From assembly GCF_007004645.1 (NCBI RefSeq), contig NZ_ML660019.1, positions 201,294 to 265,293 of the forward strand: 64,000 nucleotides of DNA, given 5' to 3'. This DNA comes from Aliiroseovarius halocynthiae (lineage in GTDB: Bacteria; Pseudomonadota; Alphaproteobacteria; Rhodobacterales; Rhodobacteraceae). The position numbers and the translations under genes were made by a program. Below, one piece after another: positions 34,251-44,019 of the stretch (position 1 is the first letter of the stretch; each line of letters begins with the position of its first letter). The notes below the pieces were generated by a model. It was given only the letters and a program-made list of their open reading frames with translations. It was not told where the DNA came from and did no database searches.

Positions 34251-35417
34251 TCAATCCTCCCAATCGCCCGAGAAGCCTTTGGGGATGCGCAGAATGTTGC
34301 GTTTCACTTTGGTGATGTCAGTGTGCCCGCAGAACGCCATCGAGATGTCGAGCTCTTTGTGCAGCACCTCAAGTGCACGGGTGACACCTTCCTGTCCCAT
34401 CGCGCCCAGACCATAGGTATAGGCGCGGCCGATATACGTCCCGTGAGCGCCCATCGCCATGGCCTTCAACACATCTTGTCCAGACCGGATGCCGCTGTCC
34501 AAGTGCACTTCGACCTTGTCGCCCACCGCATCCAAAATCGCAGGCAGCGCCCGGATCGAGCTGATGGCCCCGTCCAGTTGGCGCCCGCCGTGGTTCGACA
34601 CGATGATCGCATCTGCGCCCGCATTCACTGCGGCGATGGCGTCTTCGGGTTCCATGATTCCTTTGACGATCATTGGGCCGTCCCACATCTTCTTGAACTG
34701 TTTGATGCGGTCCCAGTCCAACGATGGGTCAAAGGCTTCGGCGGTCCAGGTGTGCAATGATGATGGATCTTTCACGCCTTCTGCGTGCCCGACAATGTTG
34801 CCGAAGAAGCGGCGCTTGGTGCCAAGCATCCCAAGCCCCCACTGCACTTTCGTCATCATATCGGCCACAGATTTCACCGCCAGTTTTGGCGGCGCGGACA
34901 GACCATTCTTCAGATCCTTATGGCGTTGACCCAACACCTGCAGATCCACGGTCACAACAATCGCAGGGCACTTCGCTGCGCGGGCGCGATCGAAGAGGCG
35001 GCGCATGAAATCGTCATCCTTCAGGGTGTAGACCTGAAACCAGAACGGTGCTGTGGTGTTCTCGGCCACATCCTCGATCGAGCAGATCGACATTGTGGAC
35101 AGCGTGTAGGGCACGCCGAACGCCTCGGCGGCCTTTGCGGCCTTGATCTCGCCATCGGCGCATTGCATTCCGGTCAATCCCACCGGTGCCAGCGCGACGG
35201 GCATTGAGACATCCTGCCCAAGCATCTTGGTTTTGGTCGAGCGGTTGTCCATGTCAACCGCGACACGTTGGCGGAAATAGATCTTGTCGAAATCTGAACT
35301 GTTTTCGCGAAAGGTCTGTTCGGTCCAGCTGCCACTTTCGACGTAGTCATAGAACATTTTCGGCACGCGCCGTTGGTAAATGCGGCGCAGATCTTCGATT
35401 TCGGTGATGACGGGCAT
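34251..35417 (-). CDS. lldD: FMN-dependent alpha-hydroxy-acid (L-lactate-type) dehydrogenase
   Basis: This family oxidises L-lactate or related 2-hydroxy acids with FMN and passes electrons to quinone or oxygen. The 388-aa TIM barrel keeps the catalytic set: Y24, Y130, D158 (VTVDLQVLG), K252 (VKGI) and H276 with following Arg (SNHGGRQLD). The substrate may be lactate, but relatives act on glycolate or mandelate. The ATG has AGGAG upstream. The inverted repeat just upstream suggests control by a GntR-type regulator that is not adjacent. Confidence 0.86.
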   Translation of the reverse strand: MPVITEIEDLRRIYQRRVPKMFYDYVESGSWTEQTFRENSSDFDKIYFRQRVAVDMDNRSTKTKMLGQDVSMPVALAPVGLTGMQCADGEIKAAKAAEAFGVPYTLSTMSICSIEDVAENTTAPFWFQVYTLKDDDFMRRLFDRARAAKCPAIVVTVDLQVLGQRHKDLKNGLSAPPKLAVKSVADMMTKVQWGLGMLGTKRRFFGNIVGHAEGVKDPSSLHTWTAEAFDPSLDWDRIKQFKKMWDGPMIVKGIMEPEDAIAAVNAGADAIIVSNHGGRQLDGAISSIRALPAILDAVGDKVEVHLDSGIRSGQDVLKAMAMGAHGTYIGRAYTYGLGAMGQEGVTRALEVLHKELDISMAFCGHTDITKVKRNILRIPKGFSGDWED

Positions 35418-35432
35418 CGGGAGCTCCTAAGG

Positions 35433-35455
35433 ATTGGTAAGAAATTATTACCAAT
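35433..35455. promoter_or_regulatory. Operator-like inverted repeat upstream of lldD
   Basis: ATTGGTAA (35433-35440) and TTACCAAT (35448-35455) form a perfect 8-bp inverted repeat with 7 bases between, 15 bases upstream of the lldD start. The TTGGT...ACCAA arms resemble sites of GntR/FadR-type regulators such as LldR. It lies in the gap divergent to the Hint gene. Confidence 0.55.
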
Positions 35456-35619
35456 TACACCGATGCCGTGCAAGTGGTGGAATGCTCTTGGCGAAAAGGG
35501 CGCGCATGTATTGTTACTCGTCTGCGACAGGTTGGGGGTGTCTGTTGACAAAATCCTTATCAGGATGGCGAACCCGTGCTAGCCTTTCAAAAAACAAACA
35601 AAATGGCAGGTACATCGTT

Positions 35620-36672
35620 ATGAACACGGGCTACGAGGGCACATTCGTTATCGGGTGGGCGCAAACCACGGTCGACGGGACCGAAGATGCGCCGTTGGGC
35701 GCACTTGTTTCAGGATCAAATTGGCATTGGAGCGGTGAAGCGCTGCGCGCAGATGGCTCGCGCGAATTGGCGTTGTTGCAAGACGCTGGCGGAGAGGCTG
35801 ACTCACGGCGCCGCGCAGCAGCTTTCGTGCATCAACTGGCGGGTGCCGCCACGCTTGGCGCAGATGGTCTGGACCTACTGGCAGATGAAGATCCTAAGTT
35901 GAATGTCGGATTCGAGATCACCGATGGCTATGAGAGCTATCGTGTCTCGATGGTCGTGCCGCCCAATGGGGGTTGTCCCTTGTTGGTCTTTGCTGGCGCA
36001 ATGCCGCGCCCTGACACCACGTTGCGTGTGATACGCGCCAATTTGATGGCGTCGCAAGAGGACCCATTGGCCGAATTGCCATCCGGAGTGGCTCTGCTGG
36101 CCAAGGGAACGCGCGTGCGGACCCCTTCAGGCGATTGCCCTGTCGAGGAGCTGCGCGAAGGCAGTGTAATCCTTACTCGCGAACATGGCGGCCAACCGGT
36201 GTTTTGGATCGGGCAACGTGAAGCGGCGCCGGGTCAGGCCATGGTCGAGCCTGGTGCGAAGCCGATCCGTCTGCGCGCCGGGGCGATCCGTTCCGGGCAG
36301 CCGGATGCGGATCTGCTGGTCTCGCCGCATCAACAGATTCTGGTGTCGGGCAAACGGGCGCGTCAGTTGATTGGTCAGAATGAAGTTCTGGCAAGCGCCT
36401 TGGATTTGGTCGATGGCAGCCTGATTTCTTCGGATCGTAAGGCTTCGGATATCTCATTCTATCAGGTGCTGCTTGGCCGACACGAGGTGATCTGGGCCAA
36501 CGGCGTCCCGGTGGAAAGTCTGCATCCGGTATTTGCGGATCTGGATGGCACAAAGGCCGCAGATCGCGCCCGCCTGCAAGAACTGTTTCCGCAGCTTGAT
36601 GATATGGTGGCGAGCGCTGCGCTGGGTCGGCAAGAAAGCCACGGAAATTCAGCGCATATTGGTGTCGCCTAG
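35620..36672 (+). CDS. Hint (Hedgehog/intein) domain protein
   Basis: A 350-aa protein: an N-terminal section of unknown fold (about 1-150) and a Hint domain from about 157 (LLAKGTRVRTPSGDCPVEEL) through DADLLVSPHQQILVSGKRA and ANGVPVESLHPVF. At the position normally holding the nucleophilic Cys of self-processing Hint domains (four residues before GT) there is Leu159, so autoprocessing is doubtful. Such Hint proteins are frequent in Roseobacter-group genomes, with unknown role. No signal peptide is evident. Confidence 0.8.
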   Translation: MNTGYEGTFVIGWAQTTVDGTEDAPLGALVSGSNWHWSGEALRADGSRELALLQDAGGEADSRRRAAAFVHQLAGAATLGADGLDLLADEDPKLNVGFEITDGYESYRVSMVVPPNGGCPLLVFAGAMPRPDTTLRVIRANLMASQEDPLAELPSGVALLAKGTRVRTPSGDCPVEELREGSVILTREHGGQPVFWIGQREAAPGQAMVEPGAKPIRLRAGAIRSGQPDADLLVSPHQQILVSGKRARQLIGQNEVLASALDLVDGSLISSDRKASDISFYQVLLGRHEVIWANGVPVESLHPVFADLDGTKAADRARLQELFPQLDDMVASAALGRQESHGNSAHIGVA

Positions 36673-36825
36673 TCATTGACTCTGCCACCCGTGGCGCTAT
36701 AAGCCCCCAATCCGGTCCCGCGAGGGGCCGGTTTTCATTGGTGTTGGTGGACCCCGCAAGGGGATCCCTGTCAGGCGCAAGCCAGAGGACAACGCCCTTC
36801 GACAACTTAAGAAGGAGATCAGCAG

Positions 36826-37446
36826 ATGACGAAAAGAACTGCTGCCAAGTACAAAATTGACCGCCGTATGGGCGAAAACATCTGGGGCCGCGCTAAATCC
36901 CCGGTAAACCGTCGCGAATACGGCCCCGGCCAGCATGGCCAGCGCCGCAAGGGCAAATTGTCGGACTTCGGTCTGCAGTTGCGCGCCAAGCAGAAGCTGA
37001 AAGGCTACTACGGCGACCTGACCGAGAAACAGTTCCGTCGCATCTATGGCGAAGCCGAGCGTGTTAAAGGCGATACCGGTGAAAACCTGATTGGCCTGCT
37101 GGAGCGCCGTCTGGACGCTGTTGTTTACCGCGCCAAGTTCGTGCCGACCGTTTTCGCTGCACGTCAGTTCGTGAACCACGGCCACGTGAAAGTGAACGGC
37201 CAGAAGGTTAACATTCCTTCGTACCGCGTTAAAGAAGGCGACGTCATCGAAGTGCGTGACAAGTCCAAGCAGATGGCCTTGGTTCTGGAAGCTGTCGGCC
37301 TGGCCGAGCGCGATGTTCCTGATTACATCGAAGCCGACCACTCGAAAATGACCGCCACCTTCACCCGCACCCCCGGCCTGTCGGATGTGCCTTACCCGGT
37401 GGTGATGGAACCCAACCTGGTGGTTGAATTCTACGCGAAGAACTAA
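36826..37446 (+). CDS. rpsD: 30S ribosomal protein S4
   Basis: S4 is a primary 16S rRNA-binding protein that starts small-subunit assembly. The 206-aa protein has the S4 N-terminal region ([35 protein letters not shown]) and the S4 RNA-binding domain ([32 protein letters not shown]). AGAAGGAGAT precedes the ATG. It stands alone, away from the alpha operon, as in other alphaproteobacteria. A strong terminator follows. Confidence 0.97.
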   Translation: MTKRTAAKYKIDRRMGENIWGRAKSPVNRREYGPGQHGQRRKGKLSDFGLQLRAKQKLKGYYGDLTEKQFRRIYGEAERVKGDTGENLIGLLERRLDAVVYRAKFVPTVFAARQFVNHGHVKVNGQKVNIPSYRVKEGDVIEVRDKSKQMALVLEAVGLAERDVPDYIEADHSKMTATFTRTPGLSDVPYPVVMEPNLVVEFYAKN

Positions 37447-37470
37447 TCTTCGCCGAACCACAAGAATTCA

Positions 37471-37503
37471 AAGGGTCGCGCCAGTCGCGGCCCTTTTTCT
37501 TTT
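37471..37503 (+). terminator. Intrinsic terminator after rpsD
   Basis: AAGGGTCGCG (37471-37480) pairs with CGCGGCCCTT (37486-37495), with one G-U pair and a 5-nt loop, followed by a T-rich run. Its T tract reaches the stop codon of the convergent methyltransferase gene. Confidence 0.85.
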
Positions 37504-38119
37504 AGGCTATGTGCAGAACGAACCCTCGGGTTGTGCGCGATGGTGGACCCGAGGGAAAGCTGTATTCGCTGTCCACTGCCAATCCGGCCTGATTGAACAG
37601 CTCAAGAATCTCGGCGCGCGCAAAGGTTCGGTGGCGCCATTGCAGCCAGATAATCGCATTGCACCAATGCGGTTTGGATACGATCAGGCGCAGGCGGCCG
37701 TCGGGCGCAATCAAATCCCGCAGGTCGCGCAGGGCTTTCAGTGGGTCGGGGCAGTGTTCGATGACATGTGCGGCCAGAACCTCGTCTGCTTGCGGCATGG
37801 GGTCACCAAGCAGGCCCGTGATTTGAACGCAGTCGATCCCGCGCACCCCTATGGTGGTGGCAGCATGTTGCAACATGACTGGGGACGGGTCCAACAAAGT
37901 CAGACTTTGCGGTGCGCCGTTGATCGCGACCCAGGCTTCGGCCAAAGCGCCAGTGCCGCAGCCGATGTCGATCACGCGCTTCTCGGACCCGACGCGTTGT
38001 CCGGATTGTGACAGGAACCCTAGATACCCATCATAGTATCCAAGAGCACGCATCTTATCACGCCATTTGGGCGCGGCGGTATCATACCTATTCGAAAGGG
38101 TGGAAGCGATCTGTGACAT
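37502..38119 (-). CDS. Class I SAM-dependent methyltransferase
   Basis: A 205-aa protein with motif I VIDIGCGTGALAEAW, motif II LTLLDPSPVML and VLAAHVIEHCPDPLKALRDL, the arrangement of small-molecule methyltransferases (Methyltransf_11/25 type). The substrate is unknown. ATG 38119 was chosen over an upstream TTG at 38134 because neither has a good ribosome site and ATG is the commoner start. It converges on rpsD and is divergent from hisC. Confidence 0.8.
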   Translation of the reverse strand: MSQIASTLSNRYDTAAPKWRDKMRALGYYDGYLGFLSQSGQRVGSEKRVIDIGCGTGALAEAWVAINGAPQSLTLLDPSPVMLQHAATTIGVRGIDCVQITGLLGDPMPQADEVLAAHVIEHCPDPLKALRDLRDLIAPDGRLRLIVSKPHWCNAIIWLQWRHRTFARAEILELFNQAGLAVDSEYSFPSGPPSRTTRGFVLHIA

Positions 38120-38225
38120 GCGACCATTTTGCAATCCCGTCCGAAAATATCAACGCCCATCAAACATAGCTGGTCTTGAATTTGGAGTGAGTCTAAAACC
38201 CGACATGTGAACGAAAGGCCAAGTC

Positions 38226-39347
38226 ATGACGAAACCTGTGCCCCAACCGGGCATCATGCAGATCAAACCCTATGTCGGCGGTGCCTCAAGCATTGACGGC
38301 GTATCGAATGTGATCAAGCTCAGCTCGAACGAAAATCCGTTCGGGCCAAGCCCACTTGCCGTCGAGGCATTCCAAAAGGCCGGTCATGCCCTGCATCGTT
38401 ATCCCAACACCGACCATGCCAGCCTGCGGGCGGCCATCGGTGATCTGCACGGGCTGGATCCCGAGCGGATCATTTGTGGTGTCGGTTCGGACGAGGTGAT
38501 TACCTTTCTGTGTCAATGCTATAGCGGCCCCGGAACCGAGGTGATCTATACCGAACACGGGTTCTCGATGTACAAGATTTCGGCTTTGGCAGCAGGGGCG
38601 ACCCCGATCATGGTGTCAGAGCGCGAGCGTACCGTGGATGTGGATGAAATCCTGAAGGCCGTGACGCCCCGAACCTCGCTGGTGTTTGTGACCAACCCCG
38701 GCAACCCGACGGGCACAATGGTCAGCCGAGCCGACCTGTCGCGCCTGGCTCGCGCGCTGCCAGATGGTGTTCTGATGGTCATTGATGGGGCCTATGCCGA
38801 ATATGTCGAAGGGTTCGACGGCGGCGCCTCGCTGGTCGAGAAGTTCCCGAACGTGGTCATGACGCGCACATTTTCGAAAATGTACGGTCTGGGCGGACTT
38901 CGCATCGGTTGGGGCTATGGCTCGACCGACGTGATCGGCGTTTTGAACCGCGTGCGCGGGCCCTTCAATCTATCGATGCCGCAATTGGATGCGGCCGAAG
39001 CAGCCTTGCGTGATCGCGATCATGTCGCACGCTGTCTCAGTGAAAACACGCGTCTGCGTGCGTGGCTGGCGGAAGCTTTGGCCGAACTGGGCGTGCCGTC
39101 TGATACGTCGTGCGCGAATTTCATTCTGGCCCGATTTGCCGATGCGGATGAAGCAAATGCCTGTGACGATTTTCTGCAAAGCGAAGGCATCATTGTGCGG
39201 CGTGTGGCCGGATATGCACTGCCGAACTGTCTGCGGATTACCGTGGGGGACGAGGCATCTTGCCGACGTGTCGCGCATATGATTGGGCGGTTCAAAGGCG
39301 TTGTGCCTTCCGCCGACGAGGCGAGGCAAGATGGGGGGCGCACATGA
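38226..39347 (+). CDS. hisC: Histidinol-phosphate/aromatic aminotransferase
   Basis: A PLP aminotransferase of 373 aa with the lysine K218 in [16 protein letters not shown] and the usual [12 protein letters not shown]-terminal motif. HisC enzymes make histidinol phosphate, and many also transaminate aromatic keto acids. Here the stop overlaps the start of a prephenate/arogenate dehydrogenase as ATGA, so a role in tyrosine and phenylalanine synthesis is likely, with histidine synthesis also possible. GAAAGGCC precedes the ATG. Confidence 0.93.
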   Translation: MTKPVPQPGIMQIKPYVGGASSIDGVSNVIKLSSNENPFGPSPLAVEAFQKAGHALHRYPNTDHASLRAAIGDLHGLDPERIICGVGSDEVITFLCQCYSGPGTEVIYTEHGFSMYKISALAAGATPIMVSERERTVDVDEILKAVTPRTSLVFVTNPGNPTGTMVSRADLSRLARALPDGVLMVIDGAYAEYVEGFDGGASLVEKFPNVVMTRTFSKMYGLGGLRIGWGYGSTDVIGVLNRVRGPFNLSMPQLDAAEAALRDRDHVARCLSENTRLRAWLAEALAELGVPSDTSCANFILARFADADEANACDDFLQSEGIIVRRVAGYALPNCLRITVGDEASCRRVAHMIGRFKGVVPSADEARQDGGRT

Positions 39348-40261
39348 GTGTGATCTACCAACGAGTGGCCCTTATCGGCCTTGGTCTAATCGCGTCGTCC
39401 ATGGCTCATGCGATGCGGCGCGGGGGATTAGTGGGCGAAATTGTCGGCACTGCGCGTTCGGCTGAAACACGTGACATCGCGCGCGAAGTTGGGTTCTGTG
39501 ACCGCATTGTGGATACTGCCGCCGAAGCCGCTGAAGGTGCGGATCTTGTTGTGCTGGCCGTGCCCGTCGGCGCGATGGGCGCTGTGGCGCAAGAAATCGG
39601 CCCGGTTTTGAAGGCCGGTGCGACTGTGACGGATGTGGGTTCGGTCAAGCGTGCGGTGATCGACGCGGTGGCGCCGCATCTTCCTGCGGGTGTTCATTTC
39701 ATTCCCGGACACCCATTGGCCGGGACCGAACATAGCGGGCCGCGATCTGGGTTTGCCGAGCTTTATGACAATCGCTGGTGCATCCTGGTGCCGAATGGCG
39801 CTGAAGAGGTGGCAACCCAAAGGTTGTGCAGCTTGTGGCAGAGCATGGGCGCGAATGTCGAGATGATGGACGCGGATCATCATGATCTGGTTCTGGCTGT
39901 CACCAGCCACGCTCCGCACCTGATTGCGTATACAATGGTGGGTGTTGCTGATGATCTTGGCCGCGTAACCGATACCGAGGTGATCAACTATTCGGCGGCG
40001 GGTTTTCGCGACTTTACGCGCATTGCGGCGTCCGATCCGACCATGTGGCGCGACGTGTTTTTGACCAACAAAGACGCGACGTTAGAGATCTTGGGCCGTT
40101 TCACGGAAGAGCTGTTCGCACTACAACGTGCCATACGTACCGGCGACGGCGACCATCTGTTTGACTATTTCACTCGAACCCGTGCAATCCGACGTGGTAT
40201 CATCGAGGCCGGGCAGGACACGGATGCGCCAGACTTTGGACGTTCGGTCAAGCACGACTAA
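39344..40261 (+). CDS. tyrA: Prephenate/arogenate dehydrogenase (TyrA family)
   Basis: This enzyme makes 4-hydroxyphenylpyruvate or tyrosine from prephenate or arogenate. The 305-aa protein has an NAD-binding start ([21 protein letters not shown]), [13 protein letters not shown] and [11 protein letters not shown] motifs of TyrA. No ACT or chorismate-mutase domain is visible, so it is the monofunctional cyclohexadienyl type. The start ATG 39344 overlaps the hisC stop. Confidence 0.93.
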   Translation: MSVIYQRVALIGLGLIASSMAHAMRRGGLVGEIVGTARSAETRDIAREVGFCDRIVDTAAEAAEGADLVVLAVPVGAMGAVAQEIGPVLKAGATVTDVGSVKRAVIDAVAPHLPAGVHFIPGHPLAGTEHSGPRSGFAELYDNRWCILVPNGAEEVATQRLCSLWQSMGANVEMMDADHHDLVLAVTSHAPHLIAYTMVGVADDLGRVTDTEVINYSAAGFRDFTRIAASDPTMWRDVFLTNKDATLEILGRFTEELFALQRAIRTGDGDHLFDYFTRTRAIRRGIIEAGQDTDAPDFGRSVKHD

Positions 40262-40278
40262 GTCAAACTGAAGGTAGT

Positions 40279-41118
40279 ATGATGCGATTTGGATGGGACG
40301 GGTTTGTCTGGCATTTAGGTGCGTTGGCAGTGGTGGCGTTTGGATTTTTCGGATCCGCCGAAGCCAGTTCGCGCCCACAACCCAGACCCGAAGCGCAGGA
40401 AACACCCCCTGCCGCTGCGCCGGCCGCACAACGCCCGGTGGCGCGCCCTGCAACAGCACCTAAAACCGTGCCAGAAGTGTCCGTCGTTCCAACCCGTCTG
40501 GCTGTGACACATTCTTTGCGACCGATGGCGCGTCCAAAGGGATTCACCCGGAAGATCGCGTCTTCGACCCCGAAACCTGCGACTTCAGGGCGTCGGGGCC
40601 GGATTTGTGGCGTGAATGAAATCAAAGGGCAGGCGATTTCCCCGATTCCCGGCAAGATCAGTGGCTGCGGGATTTCGTCTCCGGTCCGTGTGACCGAAGT
40701 GTCTGGCATAAAGCTAAGCCAATCTGCGGTGATGGATTGCACGACGGCGAAGGCGTTGAACAAGTGGGTGCGCGATGGGGTGTTTCCGGCGGTCGGTCGT
40801 ATGGGCGGAGGCCCAACATCATTGCGCGTTGTGGCGCATTATGCCTGCCGCACCCGAAACAACCGTCGCGGCGCGAAGATCAGCGAACACGGCAAGGGGC
40901 GTGCGATTGACATCGCTGGGATCCGTCTGAAAAACGGGTCCGAGCTGTCGGTCCTGCGCGGCTGGCGCGATCCTGCGCAAGGCAAGGCGTTGAAAAAGAT
41001 GCACAAGGCGGCTTGTGGCCCCTTCGGCACCGTTCTTGGGCCCAATGCGGACAAGTATCATCAGGATCATTTCCATTTCGATACTGCCCGCTATCGCAGC
41101 GGATCCTATTGTCGCTGA
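40279..41118 (+). CDS. Extensin-like domain protein, secreted
   Basis: A 279-aa protein with a signal peptide (about 1-29), a Pro/Ala-rich linker (about 30-105) and an extensin-like C-terminal domain (PF06904 type) from about residue 108. The metal or catalytic pattern SEHGKGRAIDIAG with DHFHFD resembles D,D-carboxypeptidase-like (VanY/MepA) folds. Four to six cysteines suggest disulphides. Likely a periplasmic cell-wall protein of unknown substrate. It ends 4 bases before the convergent DUF2125 gene. Confidence 0.85.
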   Translation: MMRFGWDGFVWHLGALAVVAFGFFGSAEASSRPQPRPEAQETPPAAAPAAQRPVARPATAPKTVPEVSVVPTRLAVTHSLRPMARPKGFTRKIASSTPKPATSGRRGRICGVNEIKGQAISPIPGKISGCGISSPVRVTEVSGIKLSQSAVMDCTTAKALNKWVRDGVFPAVGRMGGGPTSLRVVAHYACRTRNNRRGAKISEHGKGRAIDIAGIRLKNGSELSVLRGWRDPAQGKALKKMHKAACGPFGTVLGPNADKYHQDHFHFDTARYRSGSYCR

Positions 41119-41122
41119 TCCC

Positions 41123-42124
41123 TTAGCGGATCTTGATAATCGGGGCCGAGCCGATGGGGATCGGCCCAAGGAACACAGCGCCACCCGACAGACGCAGGGT
41201 CACGTCCAGTGACTTGGAATTCCCTGACAGCCCGGCCACAAATTCAAGCGCACGGGTCACAGAACTGACCAATTCCGGCGCAATTGCGCCCGAGGCTTCT
41301 GCAATCTTGATCATCTTACGCCAGTTCTTGGCCTTGATTGCGACCTCGCCTTCGGGGATGCCGCGTGGATCGACGTCAACAGTGCCCACGGCTTTCAACC
41401 CAAGTTCGCCCCATTTGGCATCGAATTCGCTGATCTCGATCCGGGTGATCTGCGGGCGGGCGTCTTCGATGGCATGACGGTCCCACGGCTTGGTGAAATC
41501 TACGCTGCCCTTCAAAAGGGCGCGCTCAAAGACCGGCGGAAGCAGATCACCACCGGCAAAACTTTGAATAAAGGACGATGCCGGTAAAAGCCCTGTTGCC
41601 TCGAAATGAATGTCGTGGCGGTTCGGCGCGACCGAGGATTTCCGCGTTGCGATCTGGCCAGACTCTAGCCCAGCAGTCCAGCCCCCGGTGGATTGCATCG
41701 ACAGATTATCGATCACGATCGAGCTGCGATCCAACGGCAAATCAGTGCTGGCATCGAAAACCAGCGATCCTTTGAACGTGTCGGCAGTGAAGCTGATATT
41801 CTGTACGGGCGACGAAATCACCTGTTTGCCGGGCCAGACCGCAATCACGTGATTGGGTTGATAGGACAGGGCGAGGATCTGAAATTCGTCCGCACGCCAC
41901 GCAAGCCCTGTGTCCGGGTCAGCCAGCTCCAAGCCTGTGAAAATCGTATCGAAACGGCTGGGAAACCCTTTGGTCGAGATGTCATCAGCCTGTGACACCC
42001 AACCTTCACTGCGCCGATCCTCGATCCAGGTTGTGAACGCAGTTTCAACACCCCTTGCCCCAATGAACCAATACCCGGCCCAAAGCGCTGCCAGAACCAC
42101 AGCGATCACGACTAGCTTACGCAT
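41123..42124 (-). CDS. DUF2125 family envelope protein
   Basis: A 333-aa protein with an N-terminal hydrophobic anchor (KLVVIAVVLAALWAGYWFIGA) and a long beta-rich domain with WRADEFQILALSYQPNHVIAVWPG, as in DUF2125 proteins of alphaproteobacteria. It probably faces the periplasm; no function is known. ATG 42124 is used, since the longer frame upstream runs into the divergent ChaC-like gene. Start-to-start distance to that gene is 72 bases. Confidence 0.82.
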   Translation of the reverse strand: MRKLVVIAVVLAALWAGYWFIGARGVETAFTTWIEDRRSEGWVSQADDISTKGFPSRFDTIFTGLELADPDTGLAWRADEFQILALSYQPNHVIAVWPGKQVISSPVQNISFTADTFKGSLVFDASTDLPLDRSSIVIDNLSMQSTGGWTAGLESGQIATRKSSVAPNRHDIHFEATGLLPASSFIQSFAGGDLLPPVFERALLKGSVDFTKPWDRHAIEDARPQITRIEISEFDAKWGELGLKAVGTVDVDPRGIPEGEVAIKAKNWRKMIKIAEASGAIAPELVSSVTRALEFVAGLSGNSKSLDVTLRLSGGAVFLGPIPIGSAPIIKIR

Positions 42125-42196
42125 CTTTAATTCCCTTTTGCGCGACACATGCTTATAGGCAGTGTTTACTGCGGGAATGACGGAAGGGCGAGCGAA

Positions 42197-42736
42197 ATGA
42201 GCAACGGCGATCTGTGGGTGTTTGGCTATGGCTCTTTGATGTGGAACCCCGGCTTTGACCATGACGAAGCACTGGTTGCCACGCTGCCTGATTATCACCG
42301 CAGTTTCTGTATGCGTTCGATCCACCACCGTGGCACCGAAGAACACCCGGGATTGGTTTTGGCACTGGACGAGCTGGACGGAGCACATTGTCAGGGCCTG
42401 GCCTTCCGCGCACGCCGTGGCACCCATGACCAGACAATGGCCGATCTGCGCGAGCGCGAGCTTGTGTCCTCGGCTTATCTGGAAAAGCGGCTGATGATTG
42501 ATTTGTCGGACGGGCGTCAGGTCGAGGCTGTGACCTATGTGATTGATCCCGATCACGTGCAGTATTGCCAGATCGAACTTGCCGAACAGGCGCAGATTAT
42601 CTCAGCGGCTGTTGGGGGCAGGGGGCCAAATACAGAGTATCTGTATAACACTTCAAACCACCTGACCGAGCTGGGCATTGAAGACGAGGATCTGTCGTGG
42701 TTATCTCAGCAGGTTCGTGCCTTGACGACAAGTTGA
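42197..42736 (+). CDS. ChaC-like gamma-glutamylcyclotransferase
   Basis: A 179-aa protein starting MSNGDLWVFGYGSLMWNPGF, the glutathione-specific gamma-glutamylcyclotransferase (ChaC) signature, with HRGTEEHPGLVLALD and the likely catalytic Glu in the LRERE region. ChaC enzymes split glutathione to 5-oxoproline and Cys-Gly. GAAGGG precedes the ATG. Co-transcription with the TolQ-like gene downstream is uncertain. Confidence 0.88.
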   Translation: MSNGDLWVFGYGSLMWNPGFDHDEALVATLPDYHRSFCMRSIHHRGTEEHPGLVLALDELDGAHCQGLAFRARRGTHDQTMADLRERELVSSAYLEKRLMIDLSDGRQVEAVTYVIDPDHVQYCQIELAEQAQIISAAVGGRGPNTEYLYNTSNHLTELGIEDEDLSWLSQQVRALTTS

Positions 42737-42820
42737 AATCTGTTGACAGAAAGCTTGGCAGCGGCTGAAAACCTGCCTATCCTGCCCGCAATAACACTGG
42801 CGACAAGGACTTAACCCCGC

Positions 42821-44017
42821 ATGGATCAACCGGATCGCGGGACGCTATCTGCGCCCAAAAGAAAAAGTATCGAGCCGTCTTTCACCCATCCTGTGCGTCA
42901 GATCTTTCTGATGCTCATTGCCTTGGGCCTTGTTGGCTTTGGTACCTTCGTGGCATTGCCGCGTGTGCTGCCCGTCTTCATGGCGAACCTGTTTTTGAAC
43001 GGGTTCATTCTGTTCGTGTTTGTCTTGGGGCTGTTGGCCTGCTTCTGGCAGGTCTGGCAGGTCTTTGCCTCGGTGGGATGGATCGAAGGGTTTGTACAGA
43101 AACGCGACAATCACGACCCTGAACGCGCACCGCGTCTTTTGGCGTCTCTGGCGGCGCTGATGCGATCGAATCGCGGGTCGCAGTTGCAGATCGGTGCGGC
43201 GTCGTCGCGTTCGATCTTGGACAGTATTGCAACGCGGATTGATGAAGCCCGCGACATAACGCGATATATCGTCAACCTTTTGATTTTCCTTGGACTTCTT
43301 GGAACATTTTATGGCTTGGCCACCACTGTTCCGGCTGTTGTTGATACTATCCGCTCACTTGCCCCTAGCGAAGGAGAGGGTGGAGTTGACGTATTCAACC
43401 GCTTGATGACCGGTCTGGAAAAGCAGCTAGGCGGTATGGGGACGGCATTCTCGTCCTCGCTTCTGGGTCTGGCCGGGTCGCTGGTCGTGGGCTTGATGGA
43501 GCTTTTTGCTGGTCACGGTCAGAACCGTTTCTACCGCGAGCTCGAGGAATGGCTGTCGACCATCACCAAGCTGAGCTATTCGACGGGCGATGGCGAAGAT
43601 GCCGCCGAAGCCGGTGCCTATCTGGGCATTTTGGCAGAGCAGATCGAAACCATGCAAACCATGTTCGTTCAGTCAGATGCGCAGCGCACCATGATGGATG
43701 AGCGACTGCGCGTGCTGGCCACAAATGTCGAAGCGCTAACGTCTCATTTGTCGCAGGACAATGGGCAGACACAGGCGTTGATGCAGATTGCCGAAAGCCA
43801 AGAGGCCGTGCGCCAGATCCTTGAGAGCAATGCCGCAGATGAAGAGGCGCAGGTCGATGCGGAAAGCCGGATGCGCCTGCGTTCGATCGATGTTCAGCTT
43901 TTGCGCATTCTGGAAGAAATGCAGGCAGGGCGGCAAGAAAGCCTGGCTGATCTGCGCGGTGATCTTGCGACATTGACCCACGCCATTCGCGTCGCCTCTG
44001 GTCAGGAGCAAGGCTAG
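42821..44017 (+). CDS. TolQ/MotA/ExbB-family ion channel subunit with C-terminal extension
   Basis: A 398-aa inner-membrane protein with helices at about 27-47, 56-78, 148-170 and 208-230. The last two carry the TolQ-type pattern: FLGLLGTFYGLATTVPAVV and GGMGTAFSSSLLGLAGSLVVGL. The ~160-residue cytoplasmic tail (about 235-398) is helical with repeated Glu/Gln-rich heptads, unlike TolQ or ExbB. The next gene, 2 bases later, encodes a MotB-like partner. It is not near tol, exb or flagellar genes, so the pair is a separate motor of unknown use. Confidence 0.82.
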   Translation: MDQPDRGTLSAPKRKSIEPSFTHPVRQIFLMLIALGLVGFGTFVALPRVLPVFMANLFLNGFILFVFVLGLLACFWQVWQVFASVGWIEGFVQKRDNHDPERAPRLLASLAALMRSNRGSQLQIGAASSRSILDSIATRIDEARDITRYIVNLLIFLGLLGTFYGLATTVPAVVDTIRSLAPSEGEGGVDVFNRLMTGLEKQLGGMGTAFSSSLLGLAGSLVVGLMELFAGHGQNRFYRELEEWLSTITKLSYSTGDGEDAAEAGAYLGILAEQIETMQTMFVQSDAQRTMMDERLRVLATNVEALTSHLSQDNGQTQALMQIAESQEAVRQILESNAADEEAQVDAESRMRLRSIDVQLLRILEEMQAGRQESLADLRGDLATLTHAIRVASGQEQG

Positions 44018-44019
44018 CC

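Noticed and set aside
35545..35573. A TTGACA at 35545 as a promoter for the Hint gene
   Set aside because: No acceptable -10 box is present at 16-18 bases.
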